Source: Setophaga petechia
Taxonomy: Eukaryota; Chordata; Aves; Passeriformes; Parulidae
DNA length: 64,000 nt
Assembly (NCBI GenBank): GCA_024362935.1
Contig: JANCRA010000033.1
Location: 7,955,001-8,019,000 of the forward strand
Direction: 5' to 3'
The notes under the pieces: generated by a model
The model's database searches: none
The model's input: only the letters and a program-made list of their open reading frames with translations
What the model was told of the DNA's origin: nothing
Part shown: positions 37,701 through 49,400 of the stretch, one piece after another
Numbering within the stretch: the first letter of the stretch is position 1
How the letters are laid out: every line of letters starts with the position of its first letter
Made by a program: the position numbers and the translations under genes

Positions 37701-39010
37701 CAAAATGCACGGCCGGGCACGGGGTCTGTCCCTGGGATCAGTTCTGCTCCATCTTGCAGTTCATTGTCCCATCCCAGCTTTAGCCCATCCAGTCCCACCC
37801 TGCTTGTTTTTCTCTCTCCAGCCCACGCTGTTTGTGCTCCTGGGCTGAGATTTGGATCATTTGTCCTTGGTGCCCAGCTGGAGCAGGAATTGTTTTGTGT
37901 CCCTGCTCTGTGCACAGAGCTCACCATCCCCTAATGTGAAGCTCAGAACAGAATCTGAAAAATACAAAAGCTAAAACCTGAGGCATCAATATAACCCTTG
38001 ATATGTTCTAAAGTTACAACTGAAAATTAAAGCTTGGGTTTGAGATATCTTAAAAATGAGGTGAGAAGGGGAGGCTGCAAACACCCCTGGACTTGCACTT
38101 GAGCAGGAACTGAGGAACGATTTTCTGTCCCAGCTCCCAGCACACCACCTTCCCTGCCAGGGACTTACACATGAGCCACGGGAGTGAAACACAACCCTTT
38201 CCATTCTGTCATTCCAAAACAGCTTCAGAGAGAGAGGATTTCACATTAACAGGGTGGTTTCCTCCCCGTAGCTGTGAAGAACACGGAAAAATTGACCTGT
38301 GCCCAGTTTAGTCTTGACTTGCCTGTTCCAGACTCCTCAAAGACATCGTTTCACAGGCACGAAGCTGTGACCCTTCAAATGAGTTCATTCTCATTCCTTA
38401 AATAGGCAGAGTGCACAAATTGTCTCTTCTTGTCTGGTTTCTCAGAACTCATCATGAATGGAGCCCGAGCTGCCTACAAGGACAGGGAGATGTGTTTCAG
38501 GAGCACGGCTGCAAAGCAAACAAATCACAGAATGTGATTGTGGTGTCCCCCCCAAAAGAAAATTACAAACATTTGAACCAACTTTAACTTTAAAGCCTCC
38601 CTGGGAAGTGCTCTGACCCTGTGGCCCACAGAGGATGATCCCATTGCAGAAAATCACCAGGGAAGGATGTACAGAACTCCCAGACAAATTCTGCAGTGTA
38701 TTTCCTTTTCTTTTGTACATTTTCTCTCTGCTGATCACTGCTGCCTTGGTCTTTGCATTGTTATTAATTTGACTTTGAGACGTGTTTATTTATGTGTCAA
38801 ACCCATCTTCTGATCATGCTCTGTCCAACACACCCAGGGTGTCTGTACACTCTGCTTCTGCCAAACCTTCACATGAAGGGGATTAGAGCTGAGTCACAAA
38901 AGGCATTGGGAAAGAAGGGAAAGGTAGCGTGGGGTGCAAGAAAATCAAATCCCCATTGCAGCCAAGCTGTCTTTCCTGGAAATCCTCTGGATTTCAGGTA
39001 GCTCCATTTT
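37701..39010. other. Spacer upstream of CYP24A1
   Basis: Unique-looking sequence without recognised exon; possible distal regulatory DNA of CYP24A1, not testable here. Confidence 0.45.
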
Positions 39011-39029
39011 GCAGCAGGATCCAACTCTT

Positions 39030-39215
39030 CTCTTTCTCTTCTCCTTCTCTTCTCCTTCTCTTCTCTCTTCTCCCTTCCCTTCCCTTCCCTTCCCTTCCCT
39101 TCCCTTCCCTTCCCTTCCCTTCCCTTCCCTTCCCTTCCCTTCCCTTCCCTTCCCTTCCCTTCCCTTCCCTTCCCTTCCCTTCCCTTCCCTTCCCTTCCCT
39201 TCCCTTCCCTTCCCT
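39030..39215. repeat. (CCCTT)n pentanucleotide tract
   Basis: About 28 uninterrupted copies of ttccc, preceded by tctcttctcctt. All pyrimidine on the plus strand; about 1.05 kb before the CYP24A1 start. Confidence 0.97.
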
Positions 39216-39715
39216 CCTTTCCCTAGTCCCTCCTTTACCTGTTCTTGCCCCTCTCAGCCTCAAACATTTTGAGCTTTTCTCTGCAGTTTCTGATTAAAAG
39301 ACTGGGATTCACTCTTTTTTTTTTGGTCAGGATTTAATGGCTAACAACCCTCACAGTGAAGGGAATTTTGCCTTCCCCGGTGATGCCCACATGACCTTTC
39401 CTGGTTACTCAACCAGAGAGGGTGAGGGCAGTTCACACCCCACAACTTCTCGTTCCTCAGCTCCCTGCACTTTCTTATTCCGTCTTTTTAAAGTGCAAAT
39501 GCTGCGGGAAAACTGAGCTACTCTGCGCTCTGCAGGATGAACAGCACAGCCCACCGCGCTCACGCGGGTGCTCGGACAAAAAACACAAATTAAAAAAAAA
39601 AGAAAAAAAAGAGGAAAAAAAGTAGAGAGAGAGCGCTACGAGACCGCTCGCACGAACGCCGGGCAAGGAGCGGAGCCGCTGCCTGCGCTCCTGCCAGCGC
39701 TGCGTCCCTGGGAAC

Positions 39716-40075
39716 GACCCGCGCATCCCCGATCCCAGCGGGTTCGACCCGCGCATCCCCGGACCCCAGAGGGTCCGACCCGCGCATCCCCGATCCCAGC
39801 GGGTCCGACCCGCGCATCCCCGATCCCAGCGGGTTCGATCCGCGCATCCCCGATCCCAGCGGGTCCGATCCGCGCATCCCCGGATCCCAGAGGGTCCGAC
39901 CCGCGCATTCCCGCGCTCCCGGGGTGTCCCATCGGCGCATCCCCGCTCTCCAAGTCAGTCCGACCCGCGCATCCCCGCGCTCCCAAGGGGTCCCATCCGC
40001 GCATCCCCGCACTTCCAGCGGGTCCGACCCGCGCATCCCCGGATCCCGGCGGGGCCGACCCCGCGCTCCCAGCGG
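39716..40075. repeat. 30-bp minisatellite in the CYP24A1 promoter
   Basis: About twelve G+C-rich units of 30-31 bp built around gacccgcgcatcccc and cccagcgggt(t/c)c. Where units join they form the palindrome GCGGGT-CCG-ACCCGC, with GGGTTC/GGGTCC halves resembling receptor half-sites. It ends ~155 bp before the TATA box. Confidence 0.9.
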
Positions 40076-40110
40076 GCGGAGGCGCTGGCGCGGTGCCTTC
40101 CCTGCCTCCC

Positions 40111-40128
40111 TGAACCCTTTCATGACCC
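40111..40128 (-). promoter_or_regulatory. Paired nuclear-receptor half-sites (direct repeat, 6-bp spacer)
   Basis: TGAACC, six bases, TGACCC on the plus strand; on the minus strand this is GGGTCA-N6-GGTTCA, two consensus RGKTCA half-sites. It may stand in for the second (distal) VDRE of the mammalian gene, although the spacing is 6 rather than 3. Confidence 0.4.
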
Positions 40129-40166
40129 GCCTGCCCCGCGGGCTCCGCGGGCAGGGCCGGGGCAGC

Positions 40167-40181
40167 CGCCCCACCTCACCC
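40167..40181 (-). promoter_or_regulatory. DR3 vitamin D response element (proximal VDRE)
   Basis: The minus strand reads GGGTGA-GGT-GGGGCG. The known mammalian proximal CYP24A1 VDRE, also antisense, is AGGTGA-nnn-AGGGCG (recalled), so both half-sites differ by one base. Position just upstream of CCAAT/TATA fits VDR-RXR control by calcitriol. Confidence 0.65.
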
Positions 40182-40195
40182 CACCCATGGCTCCC

Positions 40196-40200
40196 ATTGG
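40196..40200 (-). promoter_or_regulatory. Inverted CCAAT box
   Basis: ATTGG on the plus strand, about 65 bp before the predicted transcription start, a usual NF-Y position. Confidence 0.5.
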
Positions 40201-40230
40201 CGCGGATGAAAGTCCAGCACCTCGGGCTGC

Positions 40231-40237
40231 TATAAAT
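40231..40237 (+). promoter_or_regulatory. TATA box of CYP24A1
   Basis: TATAAAT in a GC-rich context, 41 bp before the start codon. Transcription would begin near 40261, leaving a leader of about 10 nt. An ATG at 40244 (out of frame) would then lie upstream of the start site. Confidence 0.75.
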
Positions 40238-40271
40238 GCACCTATGCGGCCCGGGGGCCGGCACCGAGACC

Positions 40272-40466
40272 ATGGGCGGCTGCAGCATCCTCCTCCTCCT
40301 CCTGGCCCGCCGGCGGCTCCGTGCCCGCACCTGCGGCCGCGCCGCGTCCTCGCTGAGCGCGCTGCGGCCGGCGGAGACGCTGCCCGGGCCGCCCAGCTGG
40401 CCGCTGATGGGCAGCCTGCCCGACGTGCTCTGGAAAGGGGGGCTCAAGAGGCAGCACGAGACCCTG
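40272..40466 (+). CDS. CYP24A1: CYP24A1 exon 1 (coding)
   Basis: Encodes residues 1-65, phase 0 at the donor (ccctg|gtgagg). The first ~34 residues are hydrophobic/Arg-rich with no acidic residue, as expected of a mitochondrial presequence; [20 protein letters not shown] follows, as in the family. The presequence is shorter than the human one. Confidence 0.93.
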
Positions 40467-43400
40467 GTGAGGCGGCGGGGATGGAGGAAGATGAGGATGA
40501 GGATGAGGATGGTGATGGGGATGGGATGATGATGGGAGGGTGATGGTGATGGGGATGGGATGGGGATGGTGATGGGGATGGGGATGGGGATGGGGATGCC
40601 GCGCCGGGAGCGCCCCGCGCTCAGGGCGGGTTTCTGGCTCTCCCAGGCTCAGTACCACCGGCGCTTCGGGAAGATTTTCCGCATGAAGCTGGGCGCCTTC
40701 GACTCGGTGCACATCGCGGCGCCCTGCCTGCTGGAGGCTCTGTACCGCCGCGAGAGCGCCTGCCCCCAGCGCCTCGAGATCAAGCCCTGGAAAGCATATC
40801 GCGACTATCGCGACGAAGCCTACGGGCTGCTCATCCTGTGAGTGCTGCCCGCAGCATCCCGGCGGGGCTGCGGGGATCCCTGTGCCCGGGGGATGCTCGG
40901 AGCGCGGACCGGGGGTCCCGGGGGTCCCGGGCTGCTCCCCGAGCGTGGCCGGGGCTCGTCCCCACCCCGAGGATCCCCCGGTTGTGCCGTGGGTGCGGTG
41001 GAGCATCAGCAGTGCGGGTTTGGGGATTTTTTTCTGTTTACATTCTTCTTGGAGCTTTCCGCTCTCCAACTCGCTGTTTTTGTTTTGGTGCAGGGAGGGA
41101 AAGGACTGGCAGAGGGTCAGAAGTGCCTTTCAGAAGAAACTGATGAAGCCCCGGGAGGTTATGAAACTGGACACGGCGATCAATGAGGTACCGAGCTCTG
41201 AGAAATCCCTGCTCTCTCTGCTGCCCTGCAAGCCTGGGGAGCTGAAGCAGGTCCGGTTTATCTGGACAGCTTTGTTTACTCCACAGTGATAAACCACGAG
41301 CTCAGACCCAGAACATTCAGGGAACAACGAGTACAAACTCACTGCCAGGGTCTGAGACCACGCAGAATCCTGGAGCTGAGAGTGTCTCCGCAGAAAAACA
41401 GGATTATTCCATAAGGATCCCGGCTCCTGCAAACAGCTTTTCCCTGCTTTTCCTGCATGCAGTAATTTTTACCCCTTCATTCTTCTGCTCCTCCCCTGAG
41501 GGAACACCTCTGTCCTTAACCTCTGTGCTCCTGGGGAGGCTGAGGAGCATCTGTGACAAACACCTTAATCCTGAGTTGTGAAACCCCAGCTGGTGAGGGA
41601 TTGCATCCCCGCGAGGGCAGCACAGTTCGTGGAAGCACCGCAGCTCGTCAAATCCTAACACTTGTTCACACAGGGGGAAGTTGAATCTTGTTCAAAGAAC
41701 GGGGAACAAAAGGATTCCTCCCATGCAAGATTGTTATCTGCTCAAAAGACAGTTGAAATGCTGAATTACACCGGATTTTTATTCATTGATGTCATTTTAT
41801 TCCCTTCTTTTCTCTCTCTTCTCTCCACCATTTAGGTCCTGGAGGACTTTATGTACAGAATAGATGAAATTTGTGACCACAATGGCCAGATGGAAGATAT
41901 CTATTCAGAATTCAACAAGTGGTCTTTTGAAAGTGAGTTGGGTTTTGCCTGAGTGTGGTGCACCTGCCAGGGCATTGCAGTTAAAATATGATCAGGGATG
42001 AATGTGTTGGCTGGTTATTTCCAAACTCTCAGCTATAATATCATGGAAAGAGAGCTGCAGAACAGCCAGGGACTGTCAGTGCAAAATTTATCAGCACAAA
42101 TATAATTTTCTGCCTAGCTACCTGCATGGCTTACAAAAATCCAAACATTCCAATGATTTATAAATCAAAATTTGAGGGGATTATGGTTCGTTTATCTAGA
42201 GTGGGATCAGATAACACAGAGCCCTTTTTGTCCATCTGATATTTGTTAACTATCAGCAGGATCAATGAAATATTCCAATAACAGAGCGCTGGCTGTAGGC
42301 AAAGACTGGAAAATCCCATTTCCAGTGTTTACACTGGGATTGAGGAGGGCTGGAATGAGTTACCAAGGCAGAGCCACATCCTCAGGAACCTCTCAGAGCT
42401 CCCTGAGGAATGTGCCAGGGATGACACAGGGCACAAAGTGGCTCAGGGACTCCCAAAAAAAGGGATGGGGATGGTTGGGAGCAGTGACTGATCCAGCCCT
42501 GCCAGCCCAGCTGCCCTTGGCTGCCTGCTCTGGGCTGGGCTCCTCAAAGTGGATTTTTTCCCACTGTCAGTGGTGATGGCTGCACTTGGATTTTTTCCCA
42601 CTGTCAGTGGTGATGGCTGCTTTTGGAAAGGCAGAAATTAGAAGAGACACTTTGAAAAGAAATGGGAAAAAAGACAAATGGAAAAGGTGCAGAGTGGGAT
42701 GCTCTGCTCAGTGCCTGCTGTGGGAAGGAGTGGGGAATGCTGTGGGAGATGCCTCCTCAAGCCCTGTTCTCCTGCCACTCACTTTTCTTCAGTAAAGTCA
42801 CCAAATATGAGTGAAAATTTTCTTCAGTAAAGTGACCAAAATTGCAGTTCTGCTGCTGGGGGGGGATCAGTGTCACTTCTCACTGTGCAGAAATGGGCCC
42901 CAAGCTGGAAACCCTCCCTGGGGCCAGGGCAAACAAGCAGGAGATGTTTCACCAGTGCTGCTCTGCCAGGTCTGCACCAAGGAACACCTTCAGAAGCTCA
43001 CCCAAGCCATTCCTGGGTGATAAATGATGCATCCCACACGGCCTTTTGTTTATGAATTTAATTATAACATTGCCTAACCACAGGTATCTGTCTGGTGCTG
43101 TATGGAAAGAGGTTTGGCCTCCTGCAGCAGGACGTAGAAGAAGAAAGTCTGAACTTCATCAAGGCTGTAAAAACGGTATGGAGGGGTCTCTGCTGGGGCT
43201 GTGGGGGTTTTTCATCCCTGCTGTTAATGAGAGGCAGCAATTTAAAGGAGACTGCTGGAAAGAGCAGCTCAGGCTTCTGTGCCCAACAGGTGCCCAGCTA
43301 ATCCTGAACTGCTGCCTCCTTTATGCAATGCCTCAGTCTGTTGTAATAAAGCAGACAGGACTCAGTTTCTATATGCAGGAAAAGCCCCTTTTTATTCACA

Positions 43401-46400
43401 TTTTTACACAGACCTCATGTGCACCTAAAATTGGTTAATAGCTTTCTTGCCAATTACCCTATTACTTAGTAAAAGATATTTTATTTGTCCATCAAATCCC
43501 CCTAATCTTGAATTGTTTCTATATTTTTTTCACTGATTCTCATGAGACAGATCCCTGGTCATCACAGCTGCACTTGTTTTTCTCCCCAGGAATAGTTAAT
43601 TCTTGTGTTAATGAACTCTCTCAAGCTGTTTTCACATAGAAACTTGCAAGCTGCTGTTAGCTGAGGTAGCCAAGCTAATCCATGTTTTTTAAGATATTTT
43701 CATATCTTATAAATAATATTTTAATAAATAATATTTTATTACCTGTCTGCACCCTCAGTGTGCCAGGGAAATGCTGAGTGGCCATCAGGGCAGCCCTGGA
43801 GGAGCATTGTCAGCTTGGCTGGTGACTCTGCTCCCCTGTGGGACCCTGCAGGCTGGGGCTGTGCCTTGCTGGGGGTTTGGGGTGCAAACTGCCTCAGCTC
43901 ACTCCTCACACACGGGCAGCCAGCCCTGCCTGGCATTTCAGCCCATCTGCTGTCAAGGGACAGGGGGGCACTGCCAACAATGCCCTGTCCCACTCCCAGC
44001 AGTGCCTAAAATCAAGGGGGCTCCTGGCTGCCCCTGGTTCTTCCCCCTCAGTAGACTCAGAGCCATCCTCTCAGTCCAGGATGGAAAATCCAGCAGAATT
44101 TTGCCTTCCTGAAAATCTCCCTCTGCTTCCCAGCCTGGTGCTGGTCAGGGGCTGCAGGGAGAGGGGTGGAAAGAGATTAAAGAGAGATTTCCCCCACAGA
44201 TGATGGCCACGTTTGGGATGATGATGGTGACCCCTGTGGAGCTGCACAAGGGGCTCAACACCAAGGTCTGGCAAGCTCACACCAAGGCATGGGATGATAT
44301 ATTTAAAACAGGTCATTATTTAACCCCAATTTATCTCCTTTCTCTTTATCTCTGTCCTCTCCTTGCTGGGATTGATTTTTTCATGCTTGCTGCTGTTAAT
44401 CCCCACCCTCAGCACGGATTAAAGCACATTTACTGTACCTAAACAGGGATTATTCCCATGTGGGAGCAGGTTTTGGTGACTAACACCCAGGCTGTGGGGC
44501 AATATCCAATTCCCAGGGAAATCCCAGGATTCTGGGAGCCAGCAAAGTCATGGCACCACTTTAATCTGTCCTAAAAGGAAATTCAAAATGTATCATCTCT
44601 ATAAAGGCAAGGGTATAAATGAAAAGGGACTTCCCTCAAAGACTCATTTTCTTGACAAACAAGAATTGTGCATGCAGCAAAAACCTGTTTGCTAAAAATA
44701 AAAAATTATAGCTTTTCTGAACAACCTGTAACATAGTTGTAAATCCTAAACCCAGAAAAAATTTAAATAATAAGGTGCAGTTTGGCTTTTTGACAATTTA
44801 AAGTAATTTGGCCTTCCAAGTTTAAAAATTGCTCAAACTCCAGATATGAAGTTAAGCTTTTATTTTTAATTTTTTAAAATTTCATTGATTTAAACAGTGA
44901 GAGGCATAACTAAAGGCTGAGAAAGCTTTTGGAAGGTTGTAACACTGAGATTATTTCCCTTGGGTATTTGAGTCCCAAGGCTTTTTATCCTGTCAGCTGC
45001 ACACTCATTTTATTGCTTCTTGGTTTATGGGCTTTAGGAAAGACACTTTAAACCAGTTTTGCTCAGAAAAACCAGTTTGACACCTTCACTTAATGTGAAT
45101 AATTCCTCACAGGAACTGTTTTTAACAGCTGGGATACTCCTGAGCAAAACCTGTTTCTTTTTATTTAAATAAAAACCCCAGCATGTCAAAATTTGGCATC
45201 TCTTTGTGCCTTCCCCTGGTAAATCCAAGGTTTACATTTCCCCTCGGGGGTACTGGGTGCTAAATCCCTTTGATTTTCTAACACCTTGATCCCCTTTGAA
45301 AACCCCAGGTAATAAATTTTACACCCTCGTGTTTCTGTTTGCTGAATATTTCCCTGATTTCCTCCCCTAATTGAAGGGAGCTGAACTCCTCAGAGCTCCT
45401 CTGACGAGGCAGACGGGAGACCTTGCTCACCCTCTGATGATCGACAAGTCTCAGATTTATTGATTAACAGGCACACTTTTATAATCACAGTAATAAGGCT
45501 CATACATATTGCAAAAGTAGAGCTCACTATTGGTCAGCTATAAAAAGTCAGTCCCACCTTTCTCAGGATGTTTGTGGCTTCTTTTTTTTTACCTCCTGTT
45601 ATCACAGATTTTCTTGAACAGCTTCTTGCTCAAAGAAACCGTGTCCTTGAATTAGGCAGCTGTTGCTTTCTCAGATGGATTTTCTCACATCTATTTTCCA
45701 TCAGCTATGTCTCAATAAAAAACTGTCCACACTCCTCCTCTGCTGAAAAGCCATTTTTGGGACTGAATTTGTTTGCAAAGTGACCCCACCATTCTTTATT
45801 CCCTCTAAATACCCTCATTATTTACCCACTGCTTGCAAACAGAGCACAGCTTGGCCCTTGGGTGGGTTTGGTGTGTTTCTATGGCACTGGCAGTGATTTT
45901 TCCCTCATTCTGCCCTCCCAGCCAAGCACTCCATCGACAGCAGGCTGCAGAGGCACTCTGCTGACCCTCAGGGGGATTTTCTGTGTGACATCTACTCGGG
46001 GGGACAGCTGTCCAGGAAGGAGCTGTACGCTGCCATCGCAGAGCTGCAGATCGCCGGCGTCGAGACGGTAACGGCGACGGGCTCAGGGTTTAGATCTCCC
46101 TGCAATTCAAATTCCCCCAATTCTCTTCTTAGCTGCAGATCCCCAGCATGGAGATGGTACCTGGGATGTGCCCAGGGTTTAGATCTCCCTGCAATTCAAA
46201 TTCCCCCAATTCTCTCCTTAGCTGTAGATCCCCAGCATGGAGACAGTAACTGCGATGTGCCCAGGGTTTGAATCCTCCCAGTTCCCTCCTTAGGGTTCAA
46301 ATTCCCTCCCTGGGCTTCAAATTACCCCAATTCCCTCCGTAGCTGCAGATCCCCATCATGAAGATGGTAACCACAATGTGCCCAGGGTTTGAATCCTCCC

Positions 46401-49400
46401 AATTCCCTCCTTAGGGTTCCAATTCCCTCCCTGGGCTTCAAATGACCCCAATTCCCTCCGTAGCTGCAGATCCCCATCATGGAGATGGTAACTGGGATGT
46501 GCCCAGGGTTTAGATCCTCCCAGTTCCCTCCTTTGGGTTCAAATTCCCTCCCTGGGCTTCAAATTACCCCAATTCTCTCCTTCGGGCTCCAATTCCCTCC
46601 CTGGGCTTCAAATGACCCCAATTCCCTCCTTAGGGCTCCAATTCCCTCCCTGGGCTTCAAATGACCCCAATTCCCTCCTTAGGGCTCCAATTCCCTCCCT
46701 GGGCTTCAAATGACCCCAATTCCCTCCTTAGCTGCAGATCCCCATCATGGAGATGGTAACTGGGATGTGCCCAGGGTTTAGATCCTCCCAGAATCCTCCT
46801 TAGGGCTCCAATTCGCTCCCTGGGGTTCAAATTAACCCAATTCCCTCCTTAGCTGCAGATCCCCAACATGGAGGTGGTAACTGGGATGTGCCCAGGGTTT
46901 AGATCTCCCTGCAATTCAAATTTCCCCAATTCTCTCCTTAGCTGCAGATTCTCAGCATGGAGACGGTAACTGGGATGTGACCAGGGTTTAATTACCCCCA
47001 GTTCCCTTCTTGGGGTTCAAACTCCCCCAGTTCCCTCCCTGGGGTTCAAATTCCCCCAATTCCCTCCTTAGCTGCAGATTCCCATAATGGAGATGGTAAC
47101 TGGGATGTGCCCAGGGTTTAATTACCCCCAGGTTCAAATTCCCCCAGTTTCCTCCTTACCTGCAGGTCCCCAGCATGGACATGGTAAAGCTGATTTTCCA
47201 AGGGTTCAAATCTCCCCAATTCCCTCCTTAGGGCTCAAATTACCCCAATTCTCTCCTTACCTGCAGGTCCCCAGCATGGAGACAGTAACTGGGATGTGCC
47301 CAGGGTTTAAATCCTCCCAGTTCCCTCCTCAGGGTTCAAATTCCCCCAAATCCCTCCTTAGGGTTTAAATCACCCCCCAGTAAATTCCCTCAGTTCCCTC
47401 CTTAGGCTTTAAATTCCCCCAGTTCCCTCCTTAGCTGCAGATCATCAAGGAGGAGATGGTAAAGCTGATTTTTTAAGGGTTCAAATTCCCCCCAGTTCCT
47501 TCCTTAGCTGCAGATTGCTGGGATTTTCCAAGGGTTTAAATTCCCTCCTTAGCTGCAGATCATCAAGGTGGAGATGGTGAACCTGATCTTTCAAGGGTTC
47601 AAATTCTCCCCAGTTCCTTCCTTAGCTGCAGATTGTTGGGGTGGAGATGGTAGAATTTATTTTCCAAGGGTTCAAATTCCCCCCAGTTCCCTCCTTAGCT
47701 GCACATCACAGGCTGGAGATGGTAAAGCTGATTTTCCAAGGGTGCAAATCATCCCATTCCCCCCTTCCTTCCACACCCTGAGCAGCAGCACACCTGGAAG
47801 TGACTTCATCCTGAAGTGGCCTCAGTGGCCCAAGTGCAGATGGATTTTGAACTGAAATCCCTGCATTTTGACCTGAAACTCCCAAACTTTTAATTCTGCA
47901 GGACAGCTGGGACTGCTCATAACCCCTCAGGCTGTCAAAATTCCATAAAGCTGTGCCCAGCCAGAAATGTTGCTTTGAATTTTGGGCAAATTCTTCTTTC
48001 TGTGCCTGTAAAAGGAGAACTTCACCTTTCTTTTTGCTCTGTTCCAGACAGCCAACAGCCTGCTGTGGGCTCTGTACAACCTCTCCCGCAATCCACACGT
48101 CCAGCAGAAGCTTTTCCAGGAAATCCAGAGAGTTTTGGGTGCTCAGCAGAGCCCGAGTGCAGAGAGCCTGAGGAACATGCCCTACCTGAAAGCCTGTCTG
48201 AAAGAATCCATGAGGTAAAATCCCCAAATCCTTCAAAACAATCCCCAAGTGCTTCACCAGCTTCTTTGTACAAGGGAGAAGGAATTTTCCAGCACTTGGA
48301 ATTTTGTTCATCTTGCTGCTTGAGGGAAATATGAGAGATAAAAAAGGGAATTTGATAGAAATTTAACCAATTCTTCTCTTTCCCTGCAGATTGACCCCAT
48401 CAGTGCCTTTCACCACCCGCACCATCGACACAGAAATGGTTCTGGGCAATTACATGCTGCCCAAAGGGGTAAGGCAATTAATTCCGTTTATTGGGATTGT
48501 TTTTAATTTATTAATTGCCCTTTAAACCACAGAGGTTGCTCATATTTCAGTTTCTAACTGGCTTTGCCAAAGTACCAGCCCCAGGACAAGGCATGAGGGA
48601 TTCACCCCAAGGATTCCCATAAACACAAACCCACACCTGCCTGCACTGCAGCTGGACTTAGAAATATTTGCCTGAAACAATTTTGATGTGCTATACCAAC
48701 TTTTTTTTCGAATTTTCTCATTATTCTCTGAGGAAACCACAACCTTTTCTACGTTCCAATTGATTTTTTGGGAATTCCTTGTCCTCTCCTGAGGAAGCTG
48801 CTGTGCTGTGAAAAACACATTCACTTTCTTGTGAAAATTTTAAAAGTTTTTTAAAGGACAATAGGAGACAAGGACTACAGAGCAAAGGTTGTTATGGTTG
48901 GATGTATCTTGGTACTTAGCTAAGAGTACACTTGTTATTTTGGAAAATATTTTTATCTACTATTTCTATTACATTAGTTTGTTACATATTCATAAACAAT
49001 CATGCATAGTAAACTTTTTCTTTAAGCTAGTTTGCATATTTTAAGAACTGTTTGGTATGGCTCTTGTTTGGTTTTACTCTTTTAGAGCATGAGTATTCTT
49101 TGGTTACGGGTTTTAGCCTATTTTTTCAGGTTTTGGTTTTTTAGAGCATGCATATTCTTTGGTTGTGGATTTTAGCCTTTTATTTTATTACTTTTAATTT
49201 TTGGACTTTGGTCTACACTGTTTTCAGATGTGAGAGTTGATAGTTGTTCTGTAGCAGGGTCTTCTTCATATGTTCATTGGATGTTATCTTATTTAATTAG
49301 GTATTTAACACAAGCATACTTATTTCAGCTATTTCATACTATGTCCAAGCTTAATTAACAACAGAAATAAAAATTATATCTTTATAACAAAGTCACTTTA

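Larger units (their letters stand above)
39630..41000. promoter_or_regulatory. CpG-rich promoter/exon 1-2 region of CYP24A1
   Basis: Dense CpG from the promoter minisatellite through exons 1-2, in contrast to the A+T-rich surroundings; judged by eye. Confidence 0.6.
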
